In this document: positions 23,817 to 31,170 of the stretch, one piece after another
Layout: each line of letters begins with the position of its first letter
Numbering within the stretch: position 1 is the stretch's first letter
DNA from: an uncultured Azospirillum sp.
Lineage (GTDB): Bacteria; Pseudomonadota; Alphaproteobacteria; RF32; CAG-239
Direction: 5' to 3'
Assembly (NCBI GenBank): GCA_900538765.1
Contig: UQAB01000012.1
Location: forward strand, 1 to 45,236
DNA: 45,236 bases
The notes under the pieces: generated by a model
Database searches by the model: none
What the model saw: the letters and a program-made list of their open reading frames with translations, nothing else
What the model was told of the DNA's origin: nothing
Translations under genes and position numbers: made by a program

Positions 23817-23990
23817 TAATATCCTGAACATGCCGCAGCACGAACTGCGTTCCGGAGCGGCTTTCAGGATGACAATCGGATGAATTGTTAGCGATGGCCA
23901 GCGTCAGTGCAGACAGAGCCTTTTGTTGAGAATGAGCCTGACGAGGACAAACAAGCTCAGGGTGACAATAAGGATGGATAGTTGGTTGGG
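23817..23990. repeat. HPE-type palindromic repeats, two adjacent units
   Basis: The minus strand can read CHPELVCPRQAHSQ and DCHPESRSGTQFVLRHVQD, phrases typical of junk-like alphaproteobacterial intergenic repeats. Upstream to 24088, before the end of accC, nothing further was recognised. Confidence 0.45.
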
Positions 23991-24088
23991 AGGGTGATGT
24001 TCGAATGGCATTTACGGTAGCCGGGGATTGATTGAAAGGCGTGAAGAAAGGCGCCGTACAAACGGCGCCTGAGAGAGATTTGTCAGAA

Positions 24089-25432
24089 TTATTTTTTGCG
24101 GCTTTCCATATAATTTTCCAACCAATGAATGTTATATTGGCCGTCAATGAAATCTGACTGGGAAATAATTTCCTGATGCAGCGGAATTGTCGTCTGAACA
24201 CCGTCAATGACAAATTCCTCCAAAGCCCGGCGCAGGCGCATTAAAGCGGCGTTACGGGTTTTGCCGTGGACAATCAGTTTGGCAATCATGCTGTCATAAA
24301 ACGGCGGAATGCTGTATCCGGAATAAATTTCGGAATCAACGCGGACACCCAAGCCGCCCGGCGCGTGCCATTCGGTAATCTTGCCGGGGCAGGGGGTAAA
24401 GGTTTCCGGGTTTTCGGCATTGATACGGCATTCAATGGCATGGCCGCTGAAGTGAATGTCGTCCTGCGTATAGCCAAGCTCGGCGCCGCTGGCGATGCGA
24501 ATCTGTTCGCGGACAATGTCGATGCCGCTGATGGCTTCGGTAATCGGGTGCTCAACCTGCAGGCGGGTGTTCATTTCCATGAAATAGAACTTTCCGTCTT
24601 CATACAGGAACTCAAGCGTTCCGGCATTGGTATAACCGATTTTTTCAATCGCTTTACGGACAATTTCGCCGATTTCTTTGCGCTGCTGCTGATTCAGAGC
24701 CGGAGAAGGGCATTCTTCAATAACCTTTTGGTTTTTGCGCTGAATGGAGCAGTCACGTTCGCCGAGGTGGACAACATGGCCGTATTTGTCAGCCAGAATC
24801 TGCATTTCAATATGGCGCGGTTTCTGGAGGTATTTTTCCATATAAACAACGTCGCTGGTAAATGCGGCTTTGGCTTCGGCTTTGGCCATGGTAAAGGCTT
24901 CGCGCATTTCTTCGTCGTTAAAGGCGATCTTCATGCCCTTGCCGCCGCCGCCGGCGGTTGCTTTGACGATGACCGGATAGCCGATTTTGTTGGCCCATTC
25001 AATGGCGTGTTCAACGCTTTCCAGAGCAGGAGAGCCAGGTGTGGTCGGAATACCTGCTTCGGCAGCGACTTCACGCGCGGTGATTTTGTCGCCCATACGG
25101 CGCATTTGCTCCGGGGTCGGGCCGATGAAGGTTATGCCGTGTTCTTCAACCATTTCCGCAAAGTCGGCGTTTTCGGAAAGAAAGCCGAATCCCGGGTGGA
25201 TGGCGTCGGCGCCGGTAATCAGCGCGGCGGAAATGATTGCGGATTTGTTGAGGTAGGAATCGCTGGAGCGGGCCGGACCGATGCAGACAGCTTCGTCAGC
25301 CAGACGGACGTGCATGGCATTGGCGTCGGCTTCAGAATGCACGGCAACGGTGCGGATGCCCATTTCGCGGCAGGCGCGATGAATCCTCAGGGCAACTTCG
25401 CCGCGGTTGGCAATCAGTACTTTTTCAAACAT
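24089..25432 (-). CDS. accC: Acetyl-CoA carboxylase biotin carboxylase subunit
   Basis: 447 residues, the normal length. It carboxylates the biotin on AccB, the first half-reaction of fatty-acid synthesis. FEKVLIANRGEVALRI opens the biotin-carboxylase N-domain. The glycine-rich ATP loop VKATAGGGGKGMK, ERDCSIQRKNQKVIEE, and EMNTRLQVEHPITE complete the ATP-grasp domain, and AHAIECRINAE-type sequence (GHAIECRINAE here) starts the C-domain. It is cotranscribed after accB with a 38-nt gap. Confidence 0.97.
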   Translation of the reverse strand: MFEKVLIANRGEVALRIHRACREMGIRTVAVHSEADANAMHVRLADEAVCIGPARSSDSYLNKSAIISAALITGADAIHPGFGFLSENADFAEMVEEHGITFIGPTPEQMRRMGDKITAREVAAEAGIPTTPGSPALESVEHAIEWANKIGYPVIVKATAGGGGKGMKIAFNDEEMREAFTMAKAEAKAAFTSDVVYMEKYLQKPRHIEMQILADKYGHVVHLGERDCSIQRKNQKVIEECPSPALNQQQRKEIGEIVRKAIEKIGYTNAGTLEFLYEDGKFYFMEMNTRLQVEHPITEAISGIDIVREQIRIASGAELGYTQDDIHFSGHAIECRINAENPETFTPCPGKITEWHAPGGLGVRVDSEIYSGYSIPPFYDSMIAKLIVHGKTRNAALMRLRRALEEFVIDGVQTTIPLHQEIISQSDFIDGQYNIHWLENYMESRKK

Positions 25433-25470
25433 AATGTTATCCTAATAAATTGCAGTCAGAGAATCTGTTA

Positions 25471-25950
25471 TTATTCAATAACGACCAAGGGTTCGCCGTA
25501 TTCGACGGGGTCGCCGCTTTCAACAAGAATCTTGCTGACTTTTCCGCCCTTGTGGGCTTTGACCGGATTATAAGTTTTCATTGCTTCAATGAGGCAGACC
25601 GTGTCGCCTTCGGCAACGGTGTCGCCGACTTTGACGTAATTCGGGCTGTTGGGATCGCTGGAGAGGTAGACAACACCGACCATCGGAGATTTGACGCTGC
25701 CCGGATTTTTGCTGTAATCTTCTTCAACGGGAGCAGCCGGAGCGGCGGCAGGAGCGGCAATCTGAGCCGGTGCTGCCTGCGGGAGCGGTGCGGGAACCGG
25801 TGCCGGCGCAAACGGAGGAAGCGGCGCAGCCGGGTGCGGATGATGTTTGCTCATGCTGATGCGGCAGCCTTCATCTTCGTATTCAAATTCGGTGAGGTTG
25901 CTTTTCTCAACAATTTCAGCCAGTCTGCTGATGATTTTAGGATCCAACAT
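25471..25950 (-). CDS. accB: Biotin carboxyl carrier protein of acetyl-CoA carboxylase
   Basis: 159 residues. An N-terminal segment (1-45) precedes a Pro/Ala-rich linker (about 48-85). The C-terminal biotinyl domain has CLIEAMKTYNPV with the biotinylated Lys125. VGDTVAEGDTV and GDPVEYGEPLVVIE are family strands. It is upstream of accC, the usual accBC arrangement. Confidence 0.96.
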   Translation of the reverse strand: MLDPKIISRLAEIVEKSNLTEFEYEDEGCRISMSKHHPHPAAPLPPFAPAPVPAPLPQAAPAQIAAPAAAPAAPVEEDYSKNPGSVKSPMVGVVYLSSDPNSPNYVKVGDTVAEGDTVCLIEAMKTYNPVKAHKGGKVSKILVESGDPVEYGEPLVVIE

Positions 25951-26048
25951 ATTTTTATCTCTCTTTATTATTTACACAAATTCTACCTATTCTTACCTCC
26001 GATTTGCGTTAAAAACAACAAAAATATTATTAATGGGGATTTTTTTGC

Positions 26049-26152
26049 GGGAAGCCTGCTCGGCAGGTGCACCTGCGAGGTGAGCGATTGGTTCGCCGCC
26101 GAGGGATGGTGCATAAGGAGGTGCGTTGCTTGGATAGGGGCTGCCGGGAGAA
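26049..26152. repeat. Intergenic repeat family C, copy 2
   Basis: Contains GCACCTGCGAGGTGAGCGAT, GTGCATAAGGA and CTGCCGGGAGA in the same order as 11424-11592 with shorter spacing. The rest of the gene-free stretch 25951-26367 holds one HPE-type fragment (26228-26270, TTCTGGAACAAGTTCGGGAT) and no gene I can support. Confidence 0.55.
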
Positions 26153-26367
26153 AGAAAAATGTCATGTTTGGACTAACATTGAATGATAGTCGGGGATGAT
26201 GTTCTTTTGCTTGGTAGAGGGTGTTTTTGTTGATGGTTTTAGATTCTGGAACAAGTTCGGGATGACATTTGTTTTATGTTTTGGCGGGATGCATATTGGC
26301 GGTTGTTTAAGGATAATTAATTTATACGCTTTATACATAAAGAAGAATTATGACGAGGGAGGGGAAT

Positions 26368-26802
26368 ATGTCAGAATATACCTGGTTGGTTTATGCGGTT
26401 TTGTCGGCTGTGGCGGCGGCTTTGGTCAGCGTGTTCGGAAAAATCGGGCTGCAGGGGCTGGATGCTAACACAGCAACGGTTATCCGTTCGGTGATTATGG
26501 CGCTGTTTTTGATTATGGTGATGATTGTGCAGCAGAATTTCAGCCATATTCATGAGATTTTGACGAATAAGCGGGCGATTTTGTTCATTTGCCTGAGCGG
26601 TATTGCCGGTGCGTTGTCCTGGCTTTTTTATTTTGTGGCTCTGAGATACGGCAAGGTTTCGCAGGTGGCGCCGGTGGACAAGCTCAGCGTGGTTTTGGCG
26701 ACGATTATTGCGGTTATTTTTCTCGGGGAAACGATTTCCTGGATTTCCGGACTCGGTATCGGGCTGATTACTGTGGGAATTCTGATGGTCGCTTTGGGGT
26801 AG
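26368..26802 (+). CDS. Single-domain EamA/DMT-type transporter
   Basis: 144 residues from the ATG preceded by GGGAGGGG; an earlier Met adds six residues without a better Shine-Dalgarno. About five hydrophobic helices span the protein. It has one EamA unit of the drug/metabolite superfamily, with SWLFYFVALRYGKVSQVAPVDKLSVVLA and a final GLGIGLITVGILMV helix. Typical DMT carriers have two units (about 300 residues), so this half-size form probably dimerises, as in small EamA proteins. The substrate is unknown. The sigma-54 promoter of flgE begins at the base after its stop codon. Confidence 0.8.
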   Translation: MSEYTWLVYAVLSAVAAALVSVFGKIGLQGLDANTATVIRSVIMALFLIMVMIVQQNFSHIHEILTNKRAILFICLSGIAGALSWLFYFVALRYGKVSQVAPVDKLSVVLATIIAVIFLGETISWISGLGIGLITVGILMVALG

Positions 26803-26819
26803 TGGCACAAAAATTGCAT
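26803..26819 (+). promoter_or_regulatory. Sigma-54 (RpoN) promoter of flgE
   Basis: TGGCAC-AAAAA-TTGCAT: the -24 GG and -12 GC dinucleotides are exactly 10 nt apart, matching the RpoN consensus TGGCAC-N5-TTGC. It lies about 40 nt before flgE. Sigma-54 control of hook genes is established in Caulobacter and other bacteria. Confidence 0.75.
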
Positions 26820-26856
26820 ATCTTTTTTCAGGATTATTTTCTATGAGGAAAAAGAT

Positions 26857-28080
26857 ATGGCTTTGAGTATTTTTTCTGCTTCCGTCAGCGGCATTAACGC
26901 GCAGTCAAACGCAATGTCAACCGTGAGCGAGAATATCGCCAATATGCGTACCGTGGGTTATAAATCCAGTGACACGCTGTTTCAGACGATGCTGGGGACG
27001 CAGCCGGCTACCAAAAACAATGCCAGCGGCCTGGCCTCGTCGCGGACGGATATTCAGGGCGTCAGTTCCTATGTTCGTCACAATATTTTGCAGCAGGGCA
27101 CGGTAACGTCGACCGGAAACAATTTTGACGTTGCCATTAACGGCGAGAACGCGTTTTTTGTTTTGGACAACGGTTACGGCGACATTTATTATTCCCGCGC
27201 CGGCGAGTTTGGCACGCGCGCCGAAAACGGACAACTGTATATGGTTAATGCTTCAGGGTATAAATTGCAGGGTTTTATGGCCAACGGCGACGGAACTTTT
27301 GCCGGAAACCTGTCCGATATTACGATTACTTATCCGGAGCGGATGCCTTCGGTGCCGACTTCCGAGGCCGAAATTACCGCCAATGTTCCGGCGGACGGCG
27401 TGGAAACCAGTACTTACGGGATTACCATTTACGGGCCGAACAACGACGGTAGAACCATGAATATGATTTTTTCAAAAGCCGAAGGCAAGCTGAATACGTG
27501 GAATGTCAGTTTTGCACTTGACGGCGGAACGGCGGCGACTGCACAGCCGATTGAAGTCAAATTTGACGACAAGGGGACTATTCTGACGCCGAAAAATATC
27601 AATATTAATATAGCCTGGGAAGACGGCAGCACCAATAATGTTGCGCTTGATATTTCCAATATGACGCAATATGCCGGTTCGGCCGGGGAAACGCATATTT
27701 CTCAGGACGGTGCGCCGAGCGGGGATTTTCGCGGCAGTTATATTGACCGGGACGGAATCGTTAAGGCCGAATACGGCAACGGAAAAGTTCTGGACATTGC
27801 CAAAATTGCGCTGATGGGCTTTACGGCGCCGGAAAACCTGACGCCGATTAACGGCACGATGTTTGAATATAACAGCGATGTCGGCGAAAGCCAGTATGTT
27901 ATGGGGCCGACGACGAACAACACCAATATTCTGGTGCCGCAGTCGGTGGAAGCATCAAATGTTAATGTGGAAGAGGAATTTTCCGAGATGATTATGGTTC
28001 AGCGGGCTTATTCTCTTAATTCCAGCGCTTTTACGGCAGCCAATGAGATGACCTCTGTGGTGATAGATTTGAAAGAATAA
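26857..28080 (+). CDS. flgE: Flagellar hook protein
   Basis: 407 residues. It builds the curved hook joining flagellar filament and rod. The N-terminal ASVSGINAQSNAMSTVSENI and NMRTVGYK match the rod/hook family D0 helix, as does the C-terminal EEFSEMIMVQRAYSLNSSAF. The central variable domain (about 90-330) and overall length fit FlgE better than FlgF or FlgG (about 250-260 residues). GAGG lies before the ATG. It is alone among flagellar genes here; only fliN at 41464-41721 is also present. Confidence 0.88.
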   Translation: MALSIFSASVSGINAQSNAMSTVSENIANMRTVGYKSSDTLFQTMLGTQPATKNNASGLASSRTDIQGVSSYVRHNILQQGTVTSTGNNFDVAINGENAFFVLDNGYGDIYYSRAGEFGTRAENGQLYMVNASGYKLQGFMANGDGTFAGNLSDITITYPERMPSVPTSEAEITANVPADGVETSTYGITIYGPNNDGRTMNMIFSKAEGKLNTWNVSFALDGGTAATAQPIEVKFDDKGTILTPKNININIAWEDGSTNNVALDISNMTQYAGSAGETHISQDGAPSGDFRGSYIDRDGIVKAEYGNGKVLDIAKIALMGFTAPENLTPINGTMFEYNSDVGESQYVMGPTTNNTNILVPQSVEASNVNVEEEFSEMIMVQRAYSLNSSAFTAANEMTSVVIDLKE

Positions 28081-28096
28081 TCTACTGCCGTGAGAG

Positions 28097-28156
28097 AAAA
28101 GCCGCCTTCGTGAACTGTCCCCCGGAAGTTGGACAGCTTATCGGGCGGCTTTTTTT
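28097..28156 (+). terminator. Nested terminator after flgE
   Basis: An outer stem AAAAGCCGCC/GGGCGGCTTTTTTT encloses an inner hairpin AACTGTCC ... GGACAG. Confidence 0.8.
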
Positions 28157-28275
28157 ATGGGGAAGATTCTTTGTCCGGCGGCGGTTGGTTCGGTTTATTG
28201 AAAAAAAATTCACAAATATAAAAATTTTGCTGGACAAGAGTAAAAATATCTATTATAAAACACTTCGTCAGCGAT

Positions 28276-28351
<76 letters not shown>

Positions 28352-28354
28352 TTC

Positions 28355-28382
28355 AAAAACCATCTTTAAAGATGGTTTTTTT
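28355..28382 (+). terminator. Terminator after tRNA-Phe
   Basis: AAAAACCATC-TTTAAA-GATGGTTTTTTT. Confidence 0.85.
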
Positions 28383-28395
28383 GTTCTTGGAATTT

Positions 28396-28594
28396 TTACG
28401 GGATCGAACCAAGGTTCGTCTGGCTCGGTAAGTTCGCTTCGCTCTCTAACTCGCTGCGGTCATTCGTTTTGTAAATTTCGCTTCGTTGCGCTGTCGCTGC
28501 TCGCTCAATAACAAAACTTCACCTGTCGTTAAAAATTAGTCCACCGGACTAATTTTTTTCCTCCAGCCCGTCCCCGAGCACCATTCAAAAACCT
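28396..28594. mobile_element. Repeat element next to tRNA-Phe with duplicated tRNA 3' end
   Basis: It starts with ACGGGATCGAACC, the reverse complement of the tRNA T-arm. It continues with GTCTGGCTCGGTAAG, several TTCGCTTCG/CTCGCTGCG words and the hairpin AAAATTAGTCCACCGGACTA (continuing ATTTT), then CCTCCAG. It ends with CCCGTCCCCGAGCACC plus ATTCAAAAACC, a direct copy of the tRNA end and its 3' flank. A diverged relative lies at 161-330. It has no ORF. Confidence 0.6.
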
Positions 28595-28730
28595 AGGTTT
28601 ACCAAGGTTTTTTGTTGTTTATGTACAGATGTTTTGCAATTTTATAAATGCTGTTTTGGGGTGAAAAGTGCCGAGTCGTTTTATTAAAGTTGCACAAAGC
28701 AAGAATGGAAGAAAAAGAAGAAATTAAAAT

Positions 28731-28755
28731 AAAAAGAGGCGGTTTTATCCGCCTC
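28731..28755 (-). terminator. Terminator of the small peptide mRNA
   Basis: On the minus strand GAGGCGG-ATAAAA-CCGCCTC is followed by TTTTT. Confidence 0.85.
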
Positions 28756-28762
28756 TCCAAGC

Positions 28763-28831
28763 CTACTTATGCTTTTTAACACATAAGTAAACCTTTAATT
28801 TACTTATGATAATAATAAGTCTTATTATCAC
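28763..28831 (-). CDS. 22-residue hydrophobic/basic peptide, candidate type I toxin
   Basis: A GTG start at 28831 is preceded by AAAGGAGG with a 6-nt spacer, one of the strongest Shine-Dalgarno sequences in the window. The peptide is MIIRLIIIISKLKVYLCVKK plus HK: a hydrophobic stretch then a basic tail, as in small membrane-acting toxins. The Shine-Dalgarno lies inside CTCCTTTC-GCATTAAT-GAAAGGAG, a perfect 8-bp stem that would block ribosome access. A -10-like TATAAG (minus strand, 28875-28870) puts the RNA start near 28863, and a terminator ends it at 28731, so the RNA would be about 130 nt. Part of the coding region can also form hairpins (GATAATAAG/CTTATTATC). Function inferred, not shown. 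Confidence 0.5.
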   Translation of the reverse strand: MIIRLIIIISKLKVYLCVKKHK

Positions 28832-28882
28832 AGCAAACCTCCTTTCATTAATGCGAAAGGAGTTGACTGCTTATAAAGCCTC

Positions 28883-28911
28883 TTGACAAAGAAGCTTAAA
28901 TAAGCTATCCT
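28883..28911 (+). promoter_or_regulatory. Promoter of the divergent sRNA
   Basis: TTGACA (28883-28888), 17-nt spacer, TATCCT (28906-28911). Confidence 0.7.
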
Positions 28912-28917
28912 AACTTC

Positions 28918-28995
28918 ATGGAAAGAAGTTAAGGATTGGTTAACCCCTTTCTTAGTTAGAAACAGCCCGGTGCAGCAACACCGGACTTTTCTTTT
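28918..28995 (+). ncRNA. sRNA E, candidate RNA antitoxin
   Basis: About 78 nt between a consensus-like promoter and an intrinsic terminator (CCGGTG-CAGCAA-CACCGG, then TTTTCTTTT at 28967-28995). Its 5' hairpin is AACTTC ... GAAGTT. The segment AACCCCTTTC (28942-28951) can pair with the peptide mRNA's GAAAGG(A)GGTT with one bulged A. Pairing extends through the hairpin loop (TTAGT against ATTAA with one G-U) after one bulged base. It contains no ORF beyond a 4-codon ATG frame. Confidence 0.55.
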
Positions 28996-29047
28996 ATAAG
29001 CGCAAAGTTGCGGCTTGTCAAGAAATTGGCTTTTTAAGAAAATATTT

Positions 29048-29076
29048 TTGACATGCAGTCAGGCGGAATGTATTAT
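29048..29076 (+). promoter_or_regulatory. Strong sigma-70 promoter without a gene
   Basis: TTGACA (29048-29053), exactly 17 nt, TATTAT (29071-29076). The two terminators follow within 75 nt. Confidence 0.7.
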
Positions 29077-29082
29077 TTTTGT

Positions 29083-29148
29083 ATAGTGAAAGAGTATGCT
29101 CGTTTGGGGCGTGCTCTTTTTTTATGCCGCCTTGGGGCGGTTTTTTTT
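29083..29148 (+). ncRNA. Very short RNA F with tandem terminators
   Basis: Transcription from the promoter at 29048-29076 would meet GAGTATGC ... GCGTGCTC plus T8 (29092-29123) and then CCGCC-TTG-GGGCGG plus T8 (29127-29148). The RNA is 40-65 nt with no ORF. The rest of the stretch to the recombinase-like gene at 29367 is AT-rich without recognisable features. Confidence 0.4.
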
Positions 29149-29366
29149 GTTGTTTAGTTTAATCGAACGTTTTATGTGAACTTATTTGAGGAGTATATAA
29201 TAAAAAAATATTTTTACAACCAATATTAAAACATTTTTCAATATTTAATTTTTACTAAGAAATATCAATAAGATATGTCATTAAAATGTTTTAAATGAAT
29301 ATTTTCTCCGGTAAGGCTTTGTTCTGTAGTGCAAAAACGTTCAATTAATGCAAACGCGGGAGAAGA

Positions 29367-29954
29367 ATGTTTATCGGTTATATTCAGCTTGGTAATAATA
29401 TCAGAGATGTCAGGGAACAGGACAGGGCGCTTCAGGCTTACGGTGCGGAAAATTCCTGTATGTTTGACATCATTTGCCGTTATGATGATTTTGGACAGCT
29501 GAAAAAACAAGAGTTGCAGCCGGGCGATGTGGTTGTGGTGAGTGATATTTCCCGTTTGGGAAATTCTTTGGCCGTGGTTCGGGACAATATTTGCTTTTTG
29601 GCGGAGCGCGGCGTTTCCTTTGTTTCCATTCGTGAAAATTACGAGTTTGTTCGTCAGGACGAGTTTTTGTCGCTATTGAAGGGGTTTGACCTGGTTTTGG
29701 ATATCCGGGCGCGGCTGGCTTCGGCTTTGACGGCGAAAGCGCTGCATGAGAAAAAACAGGCCGGGCAAAAGCTGGGACGGCTTAAGGGAGCAAAAGTCAG
29801 AAAAATTCTCGACGGCAAGGCCGATGTTATTTTGAAAATGCTGAATGCGGGGATGTCACAGGTGAGAATCGCCAGCAGCCTTAATGTCAGCCGGGTTACT
29901 TTGTACCATTTTATAAAATCACACGACATTCTTAAGGAAAGACTAAGAAACTGA
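29367..29954 (+). CDS. Serine-recombinase-like DNA-binding protein lacking the catalytic serine
   Basis: 195 residues, the size of small resolvases/invertases. The fold is recognisable: N-terminal MFIGYIQLG, DISRLGNSLA (usual DRLGRS-type motif), a long dimer helix (LDIRARLASALTAKALHEKK) ending KLGRLKGAKV, and a C-terminal helix-turn-helix (AGMSQVRIASSLNVSRVTLY). The N-terminal active-site motif normally reads YxRVS; here it is YIQLG, so both the nucleophilic Ser and the nearby Arg are gone. It cannot be a normal recombinase and may act as a DNA-binding regulator. It directly precedes two glycosyltransferase genes (53 nt to the first), which it might control. Confidence 0.75.
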   Translation: MFIGYIQLGNNIRDVREQDRALQAYGAENSCMFDIICRYDDFGQLKKQELQPGDVVVVSDISRLGNSLAVVRDNICFLAERGVSFVSIRENYEFVRQDEFLSLLKGFDLVLDIRARLASALTAKALHEKKQAGQKLGRLKGAKVRKILDGKADVILKMLNAGMSQVRIASSLNVSRVTLYHFIKSHDILKERLRN

Positions 29955-30007
29955 GGATGCCGGGATGAATTTGGAAAAAAGAGGAATTTTCAGAAGGAGA
30001 AGTAATA

Positions 30008-31153
30008 GTGCGGTTAACCATTGAGCAGGCTGTGCGAAAAGGATATAAAGACGTTTATTTTACCTGGCACGGACTGGGGGATAATATTGTTATGTTTTTT
30101 GCGGCAGAGACTTATTTTAAAACAAAAGGCAAAAAGCTTCTTATCAGTACGAATCTGCCTGATTTGCTGGATAACAGCGACTATTGCGATTTTATTGACA
30201 ATATTAATACGTCTGATTTTTCCGAGCGTTATAAAATTCTTCAAAAAGCAGGCATAACGCCTCATTTCTTGTCATGTACCCGGCTTAAATGGTTAAATGA
30301 AAATGAGAATGTTATACTGTGGCCTGACTGCCATATTGCAGCATCGTATTGTTCACAGTTGGGAATTTCCGGAAAAATTGATATTCAGCCGCGTTTATAT
30401 TTCAGCGATGAGGAGAAATCTTTCGGACGTTTTTTTGAGAAGAAGCAAATTGCGATTATGACAGACGGCATGCAAAATTATAAAACTTATCCGTTTGAAA
30501 AACTTCAAAAAATAGTCAATGAACTTAAGAATGATTATAATTTTGTGCAAATTGGCAAAAAAAGCGATCAAAAATTAAAAAATTGTCTGGATAAGAGGGG
30601 AGCCTTTACAATCCGGCAAGTGGCGGCCGTGTTGCATAACAGCGATTGTTTTGTCGGCGGAATAGGCGGGTTGATGCATTTGGCCAAGGCTTCCGGATGT
30701 CCGGCCGTTATCACTTATTCAAAGGGAGAGCCCTTTTATTATGATACATATCCCGAGAATATAAATGTTGTTGCCCGGAAGTGCTGTGATTTGTGCGGGC
30801 GCAATTTGCGCGATCCGCAGCATCAGCGTTGTTTGAATAATTATTCCTGCATTCGCAGTATAAAAACAGCAGATGTGGTGGCTGCAATTCGCCGTATGAT
30901 GTCCCAAAGACGGGAGGCTGGGCCTTTTGTGGTTGAGATTAAAGGGAATGAGCGTAAAGGGTTGGAGCATTATTGGGCGCAGTTTAAAACATTATATTGC
31001 GATGGGGCTTTTGTCAGAAACAATGTCAAAAAATATTACATTTCGCTTTTGGGGCTTCCTTTGTTCAAATGTATTATCAGTGAAAGAAAGCGGAAGTTCT
31101 TTTTTTTGAATATCTTGTTATGCGTCATAACGCAGGATGATCTTTATAATTAA
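30008..31153 (+). CDS. Glycosyltransferase family 9-like (heptosyltransferase-type) protein
   Basis: 381 residues from a GTG with AGAAGGAG 8 nt upstream. WHGLGDNIVMFFAAETY resembles the GT9 N-terminal GxGD(xI/V) motif. The C-domain has FVQIGKKSD and the sugar-nucleotide region CFVGGIGGLMHLAKASGCPAV, followed by a Cys cluster (CCDLCGRN, CLNNYSC). GT9 enzymes add heptose or related sugars to LPS core, fitting the heptose genes downstream. The last 45 residues (KKYYISLLGLPLFKCI) look like the C-terminal YYLFGxxPLL tail also in the next protein. Base composition is clearly more AT-rich than flanking housekeeping genes. Confidence 0.7.
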   Translation: MRLTIEQAVRKGYKDVYFTWHGLGDNIVMFFAAETYFKTKGKKLLISTNLPDLLDNSDYCDFIDNINTSDFSERYKILQKAGITPHFLSCTRLKWLNENENVILWPDCHIAASYCSQLGISGKIDIQPRLYFSDEEKSFGRFFEKKQIAIMTDGMQNYKTYPFEKLQKIVNELKNDYNFVQIGKKSDQKLKNCLDKRGAFTIRQVAAVLHNSDCFVGGIGGLMHLAKASGCPAVITYSKGEPFYYDTYPENINVVARKCCDLCGRNLRDPQHQRCLNNYSCIRSIKTADVVAAIRRMMSQRREAGPFVVEIKGNERKGLEHYWAQFKTLYCDGAFVRNNVKKYYISLLGLPLFKCIISERKRKFFFLNILLCVITQDDLYN

Positions 31154-31170
31154 ATTCAGAAAGGAAAAAC

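Noticed and set aside
23785..24213. 142-residue minus-strand ORF
   Set aside because: It reads through the accC 3' end out of frame and through HPE-type repeats; the peptide text is typical of repeat-derived frames.
24266..25573. 435-residue plus-strand ORF opposite accC
   Set aside because: Gly/Phe-rich antisense shadow of accC and the accB end.
29367..29954. Active site-specific invertase controlling the glycosyltransferases
   Set aside because: The catalytic serine is missing and I saw no inverted crossover sites.
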